Source: CADEED01 sp039930985 (GTDB taxonomy: Bacteria > Pseudomonadota > Gammaproteobacteria > Steroidobacterales > Steroidobacteraceae). Taken from it: 45,294 nt of DNA. The DNA is taken from NCBI GenBank assembly GCA_039930985.1, contig JBDTSV010000054.1, forward strand, positions 1 to 45,294, given 5' to 3'. Position 1 is the stretch's first letter; every line of letters begins with the position of its first letter. Positions 24,105 to 32,796 of the stretch are shown one piece after another. The notes under the pieces were generated by a model. It did not search any database. It saw nothing but the letters and a program-made list of their open reading frames with translations, and was not told where the DNA came from. The position numbers and the translations under genes were made by a program.

Positions 24105-24832
24105 CGGCGCGCCGCCTGCATCAGCGCCTTCATCTCACGCACCGCGGCGTCGAGGCCGCTGAAGATGGCGCGCGCGATGATGCAATGGCCGATGTTGAGC
24201 TCGACGATCTCGGCGATTGCCGCCACCGGCGCCACGTTGTTATAGGTGAGGCCATGTCCGGCATGGACTTCGAGCCCCAGGTTGGCGGCCCGCTTGGCAG
24301 CGCTCGAGAGCCGTTCGAGTTCGCGCGCCTGCGTGGAACCGGTGGATTCCGCATAGGTGCCCGTATGCAGTTCAATCACCCGGGCACCGGACCGTTTGGC
24401 GGCTTCAATCTGCGCGAGATCCGGCGCGATGAACAGCGCCACGCGGATACCGGCCGCCGCGAGCCTGCGCACTCCGCCGGCGACGCGTTCGACGTCGGCG
24501 GCCACGTCGAGGCCACCTTCGGTGGTGATCTCGACGCGGTTCTCGGGCACCAGGCAACAGTCCTGCGGACGCACGCCGATCGCGATCTCCACCATCTCGT
24601 TGGTGAGTCCCATCTCGAGGTTCATGCGCGTCTGCAACAGCGGCCGCAGCGCATGCACATCGCGATCCTGGATGTGGCGGCGATCCTCGCGAAGGTGCAG
24701 CGTGATGTTGTCGGCGCCCGCCTGTTCGGCGAGCAAGGCGGCGTGAACGGGATCCGGATACGACACGCGGCGCGCCTGGCGCACGGTGGCGACGTGATCG
24801 ATGTTGATGCCGAGTTCAATGGAACGGGTCAT
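24101..24832 (-). CDS. pdxJ: Pyridoxine 5'-phosphate synthase
   Basis: PdxJ, 243 residues, TIM barrel: condenses 1-deoxyxylulose 5-phosphate with 3-amino-2-oxopropyl phosphate, the last step of de novo vitamin B6 synthesis. Seen: 'LGINIDHVATVRQAR', 'GADNITLHLREDRRHI', 'MNLEMGLTNEMVEIA', 'CCLVPENRVEITTEGGLDV', 'VIELHTGTYA' and 'VHAGHGLTYNNVAPVA'. The start overlaps the recO stop (ATGA). Confidence 0.96.
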   Translation of the reverse strand: MTRSIELGINIDHVATVRQARRVSYPDPVHAALLAEQAGADNITLHLREDRRHIQDRDVHALRPLLQTRMNLEMGLTNEMVEIAIGVRPQDCCLVPENRVEITTEGGLDVAADVERVAGGVRRLAAAGIRVALFIAPDLAQIEAAKRSGARVIELHTGTYAESTGSTQARELERLSSAAKRAANLGLEVHAGHGLTYNNVAPVAAIAEIVELNIGHCIIARAIFSGLDAAVREMKALMQAARR

Positions 24833-25536
24833 GCATTACCTCGTCGCTGCATCGAGCGCGCCACGGTGCGCGTGCGCAGTTCCCGACCTTCCAGACAATG
24901 GTCGAGCGCCTGGCGCAGGACGCGTCGCGCCACATCGAGCGTCTCGCGGTCGGCAAGCTGCTCCTGCTTCAGCGCCAACAGGCATCGGCCCGAGTACGCG
25001 TCCGATGCATTCTCGCGCACTTCGGACAGGCCTTCGGCGGGCCGGAACTGGTAGAAGCCCTGCGCGTCGACCTCGAACTCGAGGCCGTAACCGAGCGAGG
25101 TCAGCAGACGCTTCTCGAACACGCGCAATGCCGGCTCGGACGCCGGATCGACACACAGGCGGCGCAACGTCTGCGCGTAGTCGTCGAACAATCCGGGCTG
25201 CGGATCGTGACGCGTGGTGAGATTGATGATGAGCTCGTTGAGATAGAAGCCGGAGAGCACCTGGCGCGGCGGCAACGGCATCGCTTCGCCATTCGCCTCG
25301 GCAGCGGACAATTGCGCGGCGTCGCCACGCCCCGACCAGGACACCAGCAGCGAGCGGAACGGCATCAGCAGCGATGCGTATTTGGATTTCGGTCCGCGCG
25401 CGCCGCGCGCGAATAATGTGAGCCGGCCGTGGCGCGCGGTGAACACGTCGAGGATCCGGCTGGTATCGCGATACTCGCGATGGTGCAACACGAAGGCCGG
25501 CTCGAGAGCGATGCGTTCGCGCGGCTGCACGTTCAC
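24829..25536 (-). CDS. recO: DNA repair protein RecO
   Basis: RecO, 235 residues: loads RecA onto SSB-coated DNA with RecR. N-terminal OB fold 'EPAFVLHHREYRDTSRILDVFT' then 'HGRLTLFARGARGPKSKYAS'; helical C-terminal part with 'FYLNELIINLT', 'FEKRLLTSLGYGLEF', and no zinc cysteines, as in other gammaproteobacterial RecO. The start is a GTG at 25536 (M-NVQPRERIA), 4 bases after the era stop; longer in-frame sequence upstream is only era read in another frame. Confidence 0.93.
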   Translation of the reverse strand: MNVQPRERIALEPAFVLHHREYRDTSRILDVFTARHGRLTLFARGARGPKSKYASLLMPFRSLLVSWSGRGDAAQLSAAEANGEAMPLPPRQVLSGFYLNELIINLTTRHDPQPGLFDDYAQTLRRLCVDPASEPALRVFEKRLLTSLGYGLEFEVDAQGFYQFRPAEGLSEVRENASDAYSGRCLLALKQEQLADRETLDVARRVLRQALDHCLEGRELRTRTVARSMQRRGNA

Positions 25537-25540
25537 GCGC

Positions 25541-26452
25541 TCACTCCATCCCCAGCTGCGCCAGCGCCCGCGCGTCGTCGGCCCAGTCTTCGCGCACCTT
25601 GACCCAGAGATTGAGGTGCAGTCTCTTGCCGAGACGCGCATTGAGTTCTTCGCGCGCCTTCTGGCCAATGCGCTTGAGACGCGAACCCTTGGCGCCGATG
25701 ACGATGGGCTTCTGTCCGGCGCGATCGACCCAGATCACGGCATCGATGATCAGCTGCCCGTCTTCCTCGCTCTTCTTTTCGATCTCGACGGCGATGCCAT
25801 AGGGCAATTCTTCCACGAGCTCCATCGTGAGCTTCTCGCGGATGGTCTCGGAAATCTGGAAGTCGATGCCGCGGTCGGTGCGTTGCTCGGGTGGAAACAA
25901 CTCGGGCGATAACGGCAGCCGCGTGGCGATCACGTCGATGAGGCGGTCGAGATTCACGCCCTTCTCCGCCGACACGGGCACCACGTCGAGGAACCCGTGG
26001 AGGCCCGCAAGGTGCGCGACGAACGGCAGTAGTTGGTCCTTCGGATACACATTGTCGACTTTGTTGATCACGGCGATGGACTCGCGGCCCGAGTCGCGGA
26101 TGCGCTGCAGCACGGCCTCGTCTTCGGCATAGAAGCGCAGCGCCTCGACCACGAACACAACGAGATCGGCATCCGCGAGCGCCGAGGCGGCGGTGCGATT
26201 CATGGCGCGATTGAGCGCGCGCTTTTCGCCCAGGTGCAGCCCGGGCGTGTCGACGAAAGCCAGCTGAACGCCCGGCCGATTGAGGACTCCGAGCACGCGA
26301 TGGCGCGTGGTCTGCGGGCGCGAAGTCACGATGGAAATCTTTTCGCCCATGAGGGCGTTGATCAACGTCGATTTGCCGACGTTTGGACGGCCGACGATCG
26401 CGGCGAACCCGGCGCGGAAGGTGCCCGGATCGGATGTAGTTGGATCAGACAT
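25541..26452 (-). CDS. era: GTPase Era
   Basis: Era, 303 residues: a GTPase that binds the 3' end of 16S rRNA during 30S assembly. G1 GRPNVGKSTLIN, G2/switch 'SRPQTTRHRVLG', G3 'FVDTPGLH', G4 NKVD, G5 'PVSAEKG'; C-terminal KH domain with 'QKPIVIGAKGSRLKRIGQKA'. The start is the ATG at 26452; the N-terminus MSDPTTSDPGTFRAG is not conserved but leads straight into the G domain. It overlaps the rnc end by 8 bases. Confidence 0.96.
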   Translation of the reverse strand: MSDPTTSDPGTFRAGFAAIVGRPNVGKSTLINALMGEKISIVTSRPQTTRHRVLGVLNRPGVQLAFVDTPGLHLGEKRALNRAMNRTAASALADADLVVFVVEALRFYAEDEAVLQRIRDSGRESIAVINKVDNVYPKDQLLPFVAHLAGLHGFLDVVPVSAEKGVNLDRLIDVIATRLPLSPELFPPEQRTDRGIDFQISETIREKLTMELVEELPYGIAVEIEKKSEEDGQLIIDAVIWVDRAGQKPIVIGAKGSRLKRIGQKAREELNARLGKRLHLNLWVKVREDWADDARALAQLGME

Positions 26453-27137
26453 GCAGACCCAGCGCGGCCAGCGCGGCCAGCGCCGCGACCTGTTCGGCAC
26501 GGCGCCGGCTCGGGCCTTCGCCCTCGGTCTCGAGCGAGGCGGACGGCACCGCGCAGGAAACCAGGAATGTCTGCGCGTGCGGCTCGCCACTGGTGCGCTT
26601 GACGGTGTACAGCGGCAACGGGCGCCCGTTGGCCTGCAGATGTTCCTGCAAACGCGTCTTGGCATCCTTGAGCGTGGAGGGTTCCGGCAGCGCCGCGATG
26701 CGCGCTTCGAACATCGGGCCGATCGTGGTGCGCACGGCCTCGAGGCCGCCATCGAGATACAGCGCGCCGCACAGCGCCTCGAAAGCGTCGGCGAGAATGG
26801 AATGCCGACGGAATCCACCGGTCTTGAGCTCGCCCGAGCCGAGCGCCAGCAACTCGCCGAGCTTCATCGATTGGGCAATCTCGGCCAGCGGCTCTTCGCT
26901 CACGAGACGCGCGCGCAGGCGCGACAGGTCGCCCTCGGACGCCGTGGGAAATTCGCGATACAGCCTTTCGGAGAGCAGCAGGTTCAACACCGAATCCCCG
27001 AGGAACTCGAGCCGTTCGTTGTTAGGTCCTTCGGCGCTGCGGTGTGTGAGCGCGACGACGAACAAACTGCGGTCACGCGGCGCGTATCCCAGCTGCGCGG
27101 CTAGGGTATCCGCCTGGCTGGACGGCATCAGCCCCAT
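26445..27137 (-). CDS. rnc: Ribonuclease III
   Basis: RNase III, 230 residues: processes rRNA precursors and double-stranded mRNA. Signature NERLEFLGDSVLNLLL with the catalytic acids, 'SILADAFEALCGALYLDGG' (second acidic site), and a C-terminal double-stranded RNA-binding domain ('DAKTRLQEHLQANGR', 'RRRAEQVAALAALAAL'). Two starts are possible: ATG at 27137 (MGLMPSSQ) or ATG at 27128 (MPSSQ). The second has a GGGG run 4 to 7 bases upstream that could serve as a weak ribosome binding site, while the first has none. The choice does not change the domains. Confidence 0.95.
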   Translation of the reverse strand: MGLMPSSQADTLAAQLGYAPRDRSLFVVALTHRSAEGPNNERLEFLGDSVLNLLLSERLYREFPTASEGDLSRLRARLVSEEPLAEIAQSMKLGELLALGSGELKTGGFRRHSILADAFEALCGALYLDGGLEAVRTTIGPMFEARIAALPEPSTLKDAKTRLQEHLQANGRPLPLYTVKRTSGEPHAQTFLVSCAVPSASLETEGEGPSRRRAEQVAALAALAALGLHV

Positions 27138-27151
27138 GTGCGCGACCGCAT

Positions 27152-27514
27152 TCAGTGGACGGGCACCGTGGTCTTGAAAGCCATGAGCAGGTAGAGATTG
27201 CCGAACATCGGCACTGCCTTCTCGTAGTCGGCCGTCATCGTCCAGCCCGCGTCTCCTTTGACGATGACGATGTCGTTGGCATTCGGCTCGTCGACGTACC
27301 CGGTGTCGAAACGCCTCTCGATAGCGGTGCGGATGGCCGCCGGGCTCAAGGCCTCATCGCTTTTGAGCTGCACCGCCGTTTCCTTCAAGGCGGTTATGAC
27401 CTTGTAGTAGTTCAGATATTCGGGGCCGACGCGAATGCCTGCGTACAAAACCAGGGCCACCGGGACCAGCAGGAATATCCAGCCGATCATCGTCACACCA
27501 CGTTGTTTGCGCAT
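27152..27514 (-). CDS. DUF4845 domain-containing membrane protein
   Basis: A 120-residue protein with one N-terminal transmembrane helix ('MIGWIFLLVPVALVLYAGI') preceded by MRKQRGVT, so it looks like a pilin-like or single-pass anchor, and a small extracytoplasmic domain ('RRFDTGYVDEPNANDIVIV', 'AVPMFGNLYLLMAF'). It is the DUF4845 protein commonly found between lepB and rnc. I start it at the ATG at 27514 because GGGAGAGG lies 5 bases ahead; an ATG at 27538, overlapping the lepB stop (ATGA), would add eight residues. The function is unknown. Confidence 0.88.
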   Translation of the reverse strand: MRKQRGVTMIGWIFLLVPVALVLYAGIRVGPEYLNYYKVITALKETAVQLKSDEALSPAAIRTAIERRFDTGYVDEPNANDIVIVKGDAGWTMTADYEKAVPMFGNLYLLMAFKTTVPVH

Positions 27515-27534
27515 TTGCCTCTCCCGAATGACGT

Positions 27535-28884
27535 TCATTGAATGCCATTGCCAATACGGCTCCAGTTGACCAGGCTGGGACGCTGCAGGTCGAAATTGAA
27601 CCAGATTCGCGTCGCTTTGCCGACCACATTCGCGTCCGGCACCAGGCCCCAGGAGCGACTGTCGCCGCTGTTGTCGCGATTGTCGCCAATCATGACGTAG
27701 TGGCCGGCGGGCACGACGCCCTGGAAGACGTAATCGTTCGAATCCCGCAGGCCGGTCGTGCCGGATTCCTCACAAAGCATTCCTCTGGCCGAGGATTCGC
27801 GGATTTTCTTGCGATCGCAGGCGGGGAATGAGTGCGGCGGACTCGCGGCGAGCAGCTCGCGCGCCGCCACCCAGCCGGTGGGCGACTGGCAGGACAGCAC
27901 CTGGTGAGTGTGTTCGCCGAGGATTTCCGTCTGCAGCTTGAAGTTCAGGTAACAACCGTCGGTGAACGTGCCCTTCGGTTCGAGCGCGATGGTCTGGCCA
28001 TTGATTACCAGGTGATCGTCGCGAACCTCGACGCGATCGCCCGGCAATCCGACGAGGCGCTTGATGTAGTTGATGCTCGGCGTCGGCGGATAGCGGAACA
28101 CCACGACGTCACCGCGCTGCGGCATTCCGATGTCCAGGAATTTTTCGTTGAGCACCGGCCAACGCAGACCATAGGCGAACTTGTTGACCACGATGAAGTC
28201 ACCGTCGAGCAGCGTGGGCATCATCGAATCGGATGGAATCCGGAAAGGCTCGAAAATGAAGGCGCGCACGATGAGCACGATGAATGCCACCGGAAAGAAG
28301 CTGCGCGCATAGTCGACGGTACCGGGCTCGGGCAACACCAGCTTGGCGTTGGCGGCCGCCTGTTCGCGCGGCTTGCGGAACACGAAGTAGTCGATCAACC
28401 AGACCACGCCCGTGAACACCGACAACAGCAGCAGCACGAGGCTGAAGTCGAGTGTCTCGGCGCTGATCATGCGCACGATGGGCGCGAGCACGAACACCGG
28501 CAGCACCGCATACATCGCCCGCATCAGCGGCGGATCGGGCGCATTGACCGAGCCCGCAGCGATCTTGCGTCGCGGCGCCAACAACCAGCTGTCGATCGCG
28601 CACCAGATGGCGATGGGCGCGGCGACCAGGCTGAGCGGCACGGCGAGATCCTTCGCCCAGCCGAACACGAGACCGACGCCCAGCTTGAACACCACGGCGA
28701 TGAGCACGATCGGCAACAGGAAATTCGCGACGCGCGTATACGCGGGGCCGGGCGCAATTTCCCCTTCGGGTGACCGCGGACGTTTCGGCGCAAGCACCCA
28801 CTTGTCGTAGGCCGCGATCAGCAGAACCGGCACGGCGAGGAACGCCAGCAGGGTGACCAAAGGTTGCAGGGCTTCCTGGTTCAT
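27535..28884 (-). CDS. lepB: Signal peptidase I with tripled N-terminal membrane hairpin
   Basis: LepB, 449 residues: cleaves signal peptides at the outer face of the inner membrane. The catalytic Ser220 lies in RIPSDSMMPTLLDGD and the general-base Lys275 in 'NYIKRLVGLPGDRVEV'; 'GDNRDNSGDSRSWG' closes the active site. E. coli LepB has 324 residues and two transmembrane helices. Here residues 8-212 hold three copies of a unit made of one helix, an aromatic/Arg loop (DKWVLAPKR at 27-35, DSWLLAPRR at 98-106, DYFVFRKPR at 165-173) and a second helix. Only the last copy leads into the catalytic domain in the usual way ('YARSFFPVAFIVLIVRAF'). It follows lepA by 5 bases. Confidence 0.95.
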   Translation of the reverse strand: MNQEALQPLVTLLAFLAVPVLLIAAYDKWVLAPKRPRSPEGEIAPGPAYTRVANFLLPIVLIAVVFKLGVGLVFGWAKDLAVPLSLVAAPIAIWCAIDSWLLAPRRKIAAGSVNAPDPPLMRAMYAVLPVFVLAPIVRMISAETLDFSLVLLLLSVFTGVVWLIDYFVFRKPREQAAANAKLVLPEPGTVDYARSFFPVAFIVLIVRAFIFEPFRIPSDSMMPTLLDGDFIVVNKFAYGLRWPVLNEKFLDIGMPQRGDVVVFRYPPTPSINYIKRLVGLPGDRVEVRDDHLVINGQTIALEPKGTFTDGCYLNFKLQTEILGEHTHQVLSCQSPTGWVAARELLAASPPHSFPACDRKKIRESSARGMLCEESGTTGLRDSNDYVFQGVVPAGHYVMIGDNRDNSGDSRSWGLVPDANVVGKATRIWFNFDLQRPSLVNWSRIGNGIQ

Positions 28885-28889
28885 GGCGG

Positions 28890-30686
28890 CTATTTCTTTC
28901 CGACCTTGAGCACGGCGAGAAACGCCTCTTGCGGGATCTCCACCTGGCCGATGTTCTTCATGCGCTTCTTGCCCTCTTTCTGCTTCTCGAGCAGCTTTTT
29001 CTTGCGCGAGATGTCGCCACCGTAACATTTCGCCAGCACGTTCTTGCGCAGCGCCTTCACCGTGGCACGCGCGATGATATGGCTGCCGATGGCAGCCTGC
29101 ACAGCAACCTCGAACATCTGCCGCGGAATCAATTCCTGCATCTTGTCGACGAGTTGTCGGCCGCGTTCGTAGGCGCTGTCCTTGTGGACGATGAGCGCGA
29201 GCGCATCGATTTTTTCCTCATTGATGAGGATATCGAGTTTGACCAGCGGCGCGGCTTCGAAGTGGCTGAAGTCGTAGTCGAACGAGGCATAACCGCGGCT
29301 CGTGGACTTCAGGCGGTCGAAGAAATCGAGCACCACTTCCGCGAGCGGCATTTCGTATTGCAGCGAGACCTGGTTGCCGAGGAACAGCATCTTCTTCTGC
29401 CGGCCGCGCTTTTCATTGCACAGCTGCAATACACCGCCGACGTGATCGGGCGGCACGAGGATGTTGGCGATGATGATGGGCTCGCGCAGCTCGTCGATGC
29501 GATCCGCCGGCGGTAGCTTGGTGGGGTTGTCGACGAAGGCGATTTCGCCGTCGGTCTTCTTCACTTCGTAGACGACCGTGGGCGCGGAGGTGATCAGCTC
29601 GATCTCGTATTCGCGCTCCAGCCGCTCCTGGACGATGTCCATGTGCAGAAGGCCCAGGAATCCGACGCGGAATCCGAAGCCGAGCGCGCCCGACACTTCC
29701 GGCTCGTAGTGCAGCGCGGAGTCATTGAGCCGCAGCTTCGACAGCGCATCGCGAAACTTGTCGTAGTCGTCGGAGACGATGGGGAACATGCCGGCGAACA
29801 CGCGCGGCTGCACCTGCTTGAAGCCGGGAAGCGGTTCGGCGGCCTGCTTGTACTCGAGCGTGATGGTGTCGCCGACGGGCGCGCCATCGATTTCCTTGAT
29901 GCCCGCGATGACGAAGCCCACATCTCCGGGCCCAAACGAGGTGGCGGCCACGGACTTAGGCGTGAAGCGGCCAATCTTGTCGACCTGGTGCGCGCGTCCC
30001 GTGGACATCACGCGAATCTTGTCACCGACCTTCAGGGTGCCATTGAAGATGCGCACCAGCGTCACGACGCCGACGTAGTTGTCGAACCACGAATCGACGA
30101 TGAGCGCCTGCAGCGGCGCGGCCGGATCGCCCTTGGGCTGCGGTATGCGTTCGATGAGTCGTTCGAGCAACTCCTCGACGCCCTCGCCCGTCTTGGCGGA
30201 TACCTTGAGCGCATCGTCGGCCGCGATGCCGATGATCTCTTCGATTTCCTTGATGACGCGCGCCGGATCCGCTGACGGCAGGTCTATCTTGTTGATGACC
30301 GGAACCACTTCGAGGCCAAGCTCGGTGGCGGTGTAGCAATTGGCAACGCTCTGCGCTTCCACGCCTTGCGAGGCATCGACCACCAGCAGTGCGCCATCGC
30401 AGGCGGCGAGCGACCGCGAAACTTCATAAGAGAAGTCCACGTGGCCGGGCGTGTCGATGAGGTTCAGCTGGTAGCGCAGGCCGTCCTTTTTGGACGTGTA
30501 ATAGAGGGTGACCGCCTGCGCTTTGATGGTGATGCCGCGTTCGCGCTCGAGTTCGAGCGAATCGAGCACCTGGTCCTGCATCTCGCGGGCTTCGAGACCG
30601 CCGCAGATCTGGATGAAGCGGTCCGCGAGCGTGGATTTACCGTGATCGACGTGCGCGATGATCGAGAAATTACGTATGCGTTCCAT
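28890..30686 (-). CDS. lepA: Elongation factor 4
   Basis: LepA/EF4, 598 residues: a ribosomal GTPase acting on stalled or mistranslocated ribosomes and in 30S biogenesis. G1 'IIAHVDHGKSTLADRF', 'RERGITIKAQAV', G3 'LIDTPGHVDFSYEV', G4 'INKIDLP'; the LepA-specific C-terminal domain with 'KCYGGDISRKKKLLEKQKEGKKRMK' near the end. Length equals E. coli LepA to within one residue. The start is ATG at 30686 (MERIRNFSII). A 68-base gap with a hairpin separates it from the glutaredoxin-like gene upstream. Confidence 0.97.
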   Translation of the reverse strand: MERIRNFSIIAHVDHGKSTLADRFIQICGGLEAREMQDQVLDSLELERERGITIKAQAVTLYYTSKKDGLRYQLNLIDTPGHVDFSYEVSRSLAACDGALLVVDASQGVEAQSVANCYTATELGLEVVPVINKIDLPSADPARVIKEIEEIIGIAADDALKVSAKTGEGVEELLERLIERIPQPKGDPAAPLQALIVDSWFDNYVGVVTLVRIFNGTLKVGDKIRVMSTGRAHQVDKIGRFTPKSVAATSFGPGDVGFVIAGIKEIDGAPVGDTITLEYKQAAEPLPGFKQVQPRVFAGMFPIVSDDYDKFRDALSKLRLNDSALHYEPEVSGALGFGFRVGFLGLLHMDIVQERLEREYEIELITSAPTVVYEVKKTDGEIAFVDNPTKLPPADRIDELREPIIIANILVPPDHVGGVLQLCNEKRGRQKKMLFLGNQVSLQYEMPLAEVVLDFFDRLKSTSRGYASFDYDFSHFEAAPLVKLDILINEEKIDALALIVHKDSAYERGRQLVDKMQELIPRQMFEVAVQAAIGSHIIARATVKALRKNVLAKCYGGDISRKKKLLEKQKEGKKRMKNIGQVEIPQEAFLAVLKVGKK

Positions 30687-30717
30687 CAGGGAGAGGTCGG
30701 CCTGCCGCCGAACCTGC

Positions 30718-30738
30718 GGATGAGCGGAATGCTCATCC
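30718..30738. repeat. Hairpin between the glutaredoxin-like gene and lepA
   Basis: A perfect 8-bp inverted repeat, GGATGAGC and GCTCATCC, with a 5-base loop (GGAAT). No T-run follows on either strand, so it is not a standard intrinsic terminator; it could be an mRNA-stability or processing element in the leftward transcript. Confidence 0.55.
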
Positions 30739-30754
30739 AGGGCGCCGGCAAAAA

Positions 30755-31021
30755 TCAGCGCGAGATTATAGCGGGCGGGCGCCCCATGAGCCTTAAAAGT
30801 TCGTTGGAATTCAGCGTGTAATGGCAAATAACGCTGCCGTCGAGCAGTAAGACCGGCACCTTGAGGCCGAACTGCCGGGCGAGATCAGCGTCGGAGTCGA
30901 CATCCACCACGGTGACAGCCGGCAGGGATTGGGAACGCTCGAGCTCGGCCAGGGCATGCAGCATTTCCTCGCACAGCCCACATCCCTCGCGGCTGAGAAC
31001 CACGAGGCCTTTGTTGATCAT
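30755..31021 (-). CDS. Glutaredoxin-like thioredoxin-fold protein
   Basis: An 88-residue protein starting MINKGLVVLSREGCGLCEEM. It has a CxxC redox motif (CGLC), the strand 'VTVVDVDSDADLARQFG', and the cis-Pro segment 'GLKVPVLLLDG'. This is the glutaredoxin-like (DUF836) family, small soluble thiol-disulfide proteins. The substrate is unknown. It starts 7 bases after the rseB stop, so it belongs to the sigma-E operon. Confidence 0.88.
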   Translation of the reverse strand: MINKGLVVLSREGCGLCEEMLHALAELERSQSLPAVTVVDVDSDADLARQFGLKVPVLLLDGSVICHYTLNSNELLRLMGRPPAIISR

Positions 31022-31028
31022 TGGGGGA

Positions 31029-32048
31029 TCATTTGCGCGGTGGCGCCAATCCGAGGCCTTCGGTGGCAACGGCTGTCTTGGAAGCCTTCACCTGTTTGGC
31101 GATGAGCTCCACGGTGTTTGGCGGAACTTCACCTACTGCGGTTACCTGGTGGCCATCGACCACCGTCGAAAACGCCGAAGATGAACCCACTCGCGCCGGA
31201 CCCTCGGCAGGCTTGGTGTCTGGCGTACGCGGCTCGACAAACACCGACACCGAGGCGATGCCATCGGTGAACACGAGGTGCGCCACCGGTTCGCTCGAAC
31301 CCGGCATGGCCTGCGCGGAACGCGTGGCCATACGGAAGCCGGGCGGCAGCCGCATGGCCTCCCACAACGCCGGCGCGACAGTGCTTGCCACCTGGCGATC
31401 GGCGCGGAACCAGCGGTAGTTGGACGCGTCGACCTGCGGCCTGAACATGGCGTCGGGAATGCGCTCGGGCAGGTCGATGTTGGAGAACACGATCTGCTCG
31501 ATGACTTCGCCGGATTGATCGCAGAGCTGCGTCTTGAGTGGCATGGAAGTCTGTTCGTCGATCCACAGGCGATAGCCGTAGCGATATTCGTCGCGCGGGT
31601 GCAGCGCGACCACGCGCGTATTGCGGCCGAGCAGACGCTCGCGTTCGCCGCCACGGATTTCGTAGACCAGAGAGTCGCCCTCGTCTATGGCCGGTAATGC
31701 ACCGAGCAGCGGACCATCGGGGGCGCGGCGCTCGACCAGCACCTGGCGCTTGTCGGGGAAATAGCAGGTGAGCTCGCTGCCTTCGCGAATGAACTCGCGG
31801 CCGGAGCCGTCGAGCGACAACAGGCGTTCGGAAACGTCGCGGCCACGAACGCGGTGAATGATGCGCAGTGTTTCGACGCGACCGCCGTGCACGTGCGTGA
31901 AAACGCCGACGTAGTTGCGCGTGGTGAGCGCGTGATTCATGCGCTCGAGCCATTCCTTCGGCTCAGCGCCGAATGCGACGCCCGCACCCAACAGCAGCGT
32001 GAACGCCGCGATGCGCTGGCGCGAAAAACGGCCGCGATCAAGGCGCAT
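31029..32048 (-). CDS. rseB: MucB/RseB family periplasmic regulator of sigma-E
   Basis: A 339-residue RseB/MucB homologue: binds the periplasmic part of RseA and shields it from proteolysis until it senses lipopolysaccharide or misfolded outer-membrane protein. Signal peptide cleaved near FGA-E (about residue 27). The large lipid-binding domain opens 'WLERMNHALTTRNYVGVFTH' and has 'RIIHRVRGRDVSERLLSLDG'; the small C-terminal domain includes 'VAHLVFTDGIASVSVFVEP'. The start is the ATG at 32048; it overlaps the rseA stop by 11 bases. No mucD/degP protease gene follows here, unlike in Pseudomonas. Confidence 0.92.
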   Translation of the reverse strand: MRLDRGRFSRQRIAAFTLLLGAGVAFGAEPKEWLERMNHALTTRNYVGVFTHVHGGRVETLRIIHRVRGRDVSERLLSLDGSGREFIREGSELTCYFPDKRQVLVERRAPDGPLLGALPAIDEGDSLVYEIRGGERERLLGRNTRVVALHPRDEYRYGYRLWIDEQTSMPLKTQLCDQSGEVIEQIVFSNIDLPERIPDAMFRPQVDASNYRWFRADRQVASTVAPALWEAMRLPPGFRMATRSAQAMPGSSEPVAHLVFTDGIASVSVFVEPRTPDTKPAEGPARVGSSSAFSTVVDGHQVTAVGEVPPNTVELIAKQVKASKTAVATEGLGLAPPRK

Positions 32049-32796
32049 CGGGCGCACCTGCGGCGGCGGACTGATCGGACTGCTGATCGGTCGCGGCCGG
32101 CGCTTCCGAAGGATCGGTGGCCACCAACCCGAGCAGCGCCATGCGGCGCGACAGCGGACCGGAATATTCGCTGTGCGCGACCACATAATTCGCGAGCCGC
32201 GCCGGCGGCACGATGCTGGCGGACGAGGTCGGCGCCGGCGTGACGTAACGATCTGGTTCGCCGCTCGACACGCGTTGTCCAGCGTCCAGGGCCGCATTCA
32301 GCGGCAGTGTCGTGCCGGTGACCTCGTGTTGCAGCACGATGGTTTCGGGCACCGGATTGCTGGCCACCAACGTCTGCGAATTGTCCTGGGTGCGCAGCCA
32401 GAAAATGGACAGAGCAGCGACACCAGCGGCAATGCTTGCACCGGCAACCGGGCGCGCAAACCGCAGCCAGCCCTGGCCTGGGGAAACATGTGTTGAACCC
32501 GCGGGCACGAGCGCGGCGGTACGCGTGGCGGTGACGGCCGAGTCGACGGTGCCATCACCGTAGGTGAGTTCCTGGGTAACCATAGACTGAACGCGCCAGG
32601 CAACACGGTCGTGCAGGGCGACGCCCCGTTCACCGCGCAGCGCAGCGCCAATCATGGAAAAACGTGACCACTGAGCGCGCAGTGCTTCGTCGCGAGTGAG
32701 CCGGCGTGCGAGCAGTTCGCATTCGACTCCGGGCAACTCGCCATCGAACATCGCAGAGAGCTGGCTATCTCTCTCGTTCTGACGCTCCTCGTTCAT
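32038..32796 (-). CDS. rseA: Anti-sigma-E factor RseA/MucA
   Basis: A 252-residue single-pass inner-membrane anti-sigma factor. The N-terminal cytoplasmic domain has the family motif 'QLSAMFDGELPGVECELL' and 'RDEALRAQWSRFSMIGAALRG'; the transmembrane helix is about residues 116-134 ('PVAGASIAAGVAALSIFWL'); the periplasmic part ends in a region ('RLANYVVAHSEYSGPLSRR', the usual RseB-contacting segment) followed by an Ala/Pro/Gln-rich tail. It holds sigma-E at the membrane until cleaved by DegS and RseP. ATGA overlap with rpoE. Confidence 0.93.
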   Translation of the reverse strand: MNEERQNERDSQLSAMFDGELPGVECELLARRLTRDEALRAQWSRFSMIGAALRGERGVALHDRVAWRVQSMVTQELTYGDGTVDSAVTATRTAALVPAGSTHVSPGQGWLRFARPVAGASIAAGVAALSIFWLRTQDNSQTLVASNPVPETIVLQHEVTGTTLPLNAALDAGQRVSSGEPDRYVTPAPTSSASIVPPARLANYVVAHSEYSGPLSRRMALLGLVATDPSEAPAATDQQSDQSAAAGAPDAP

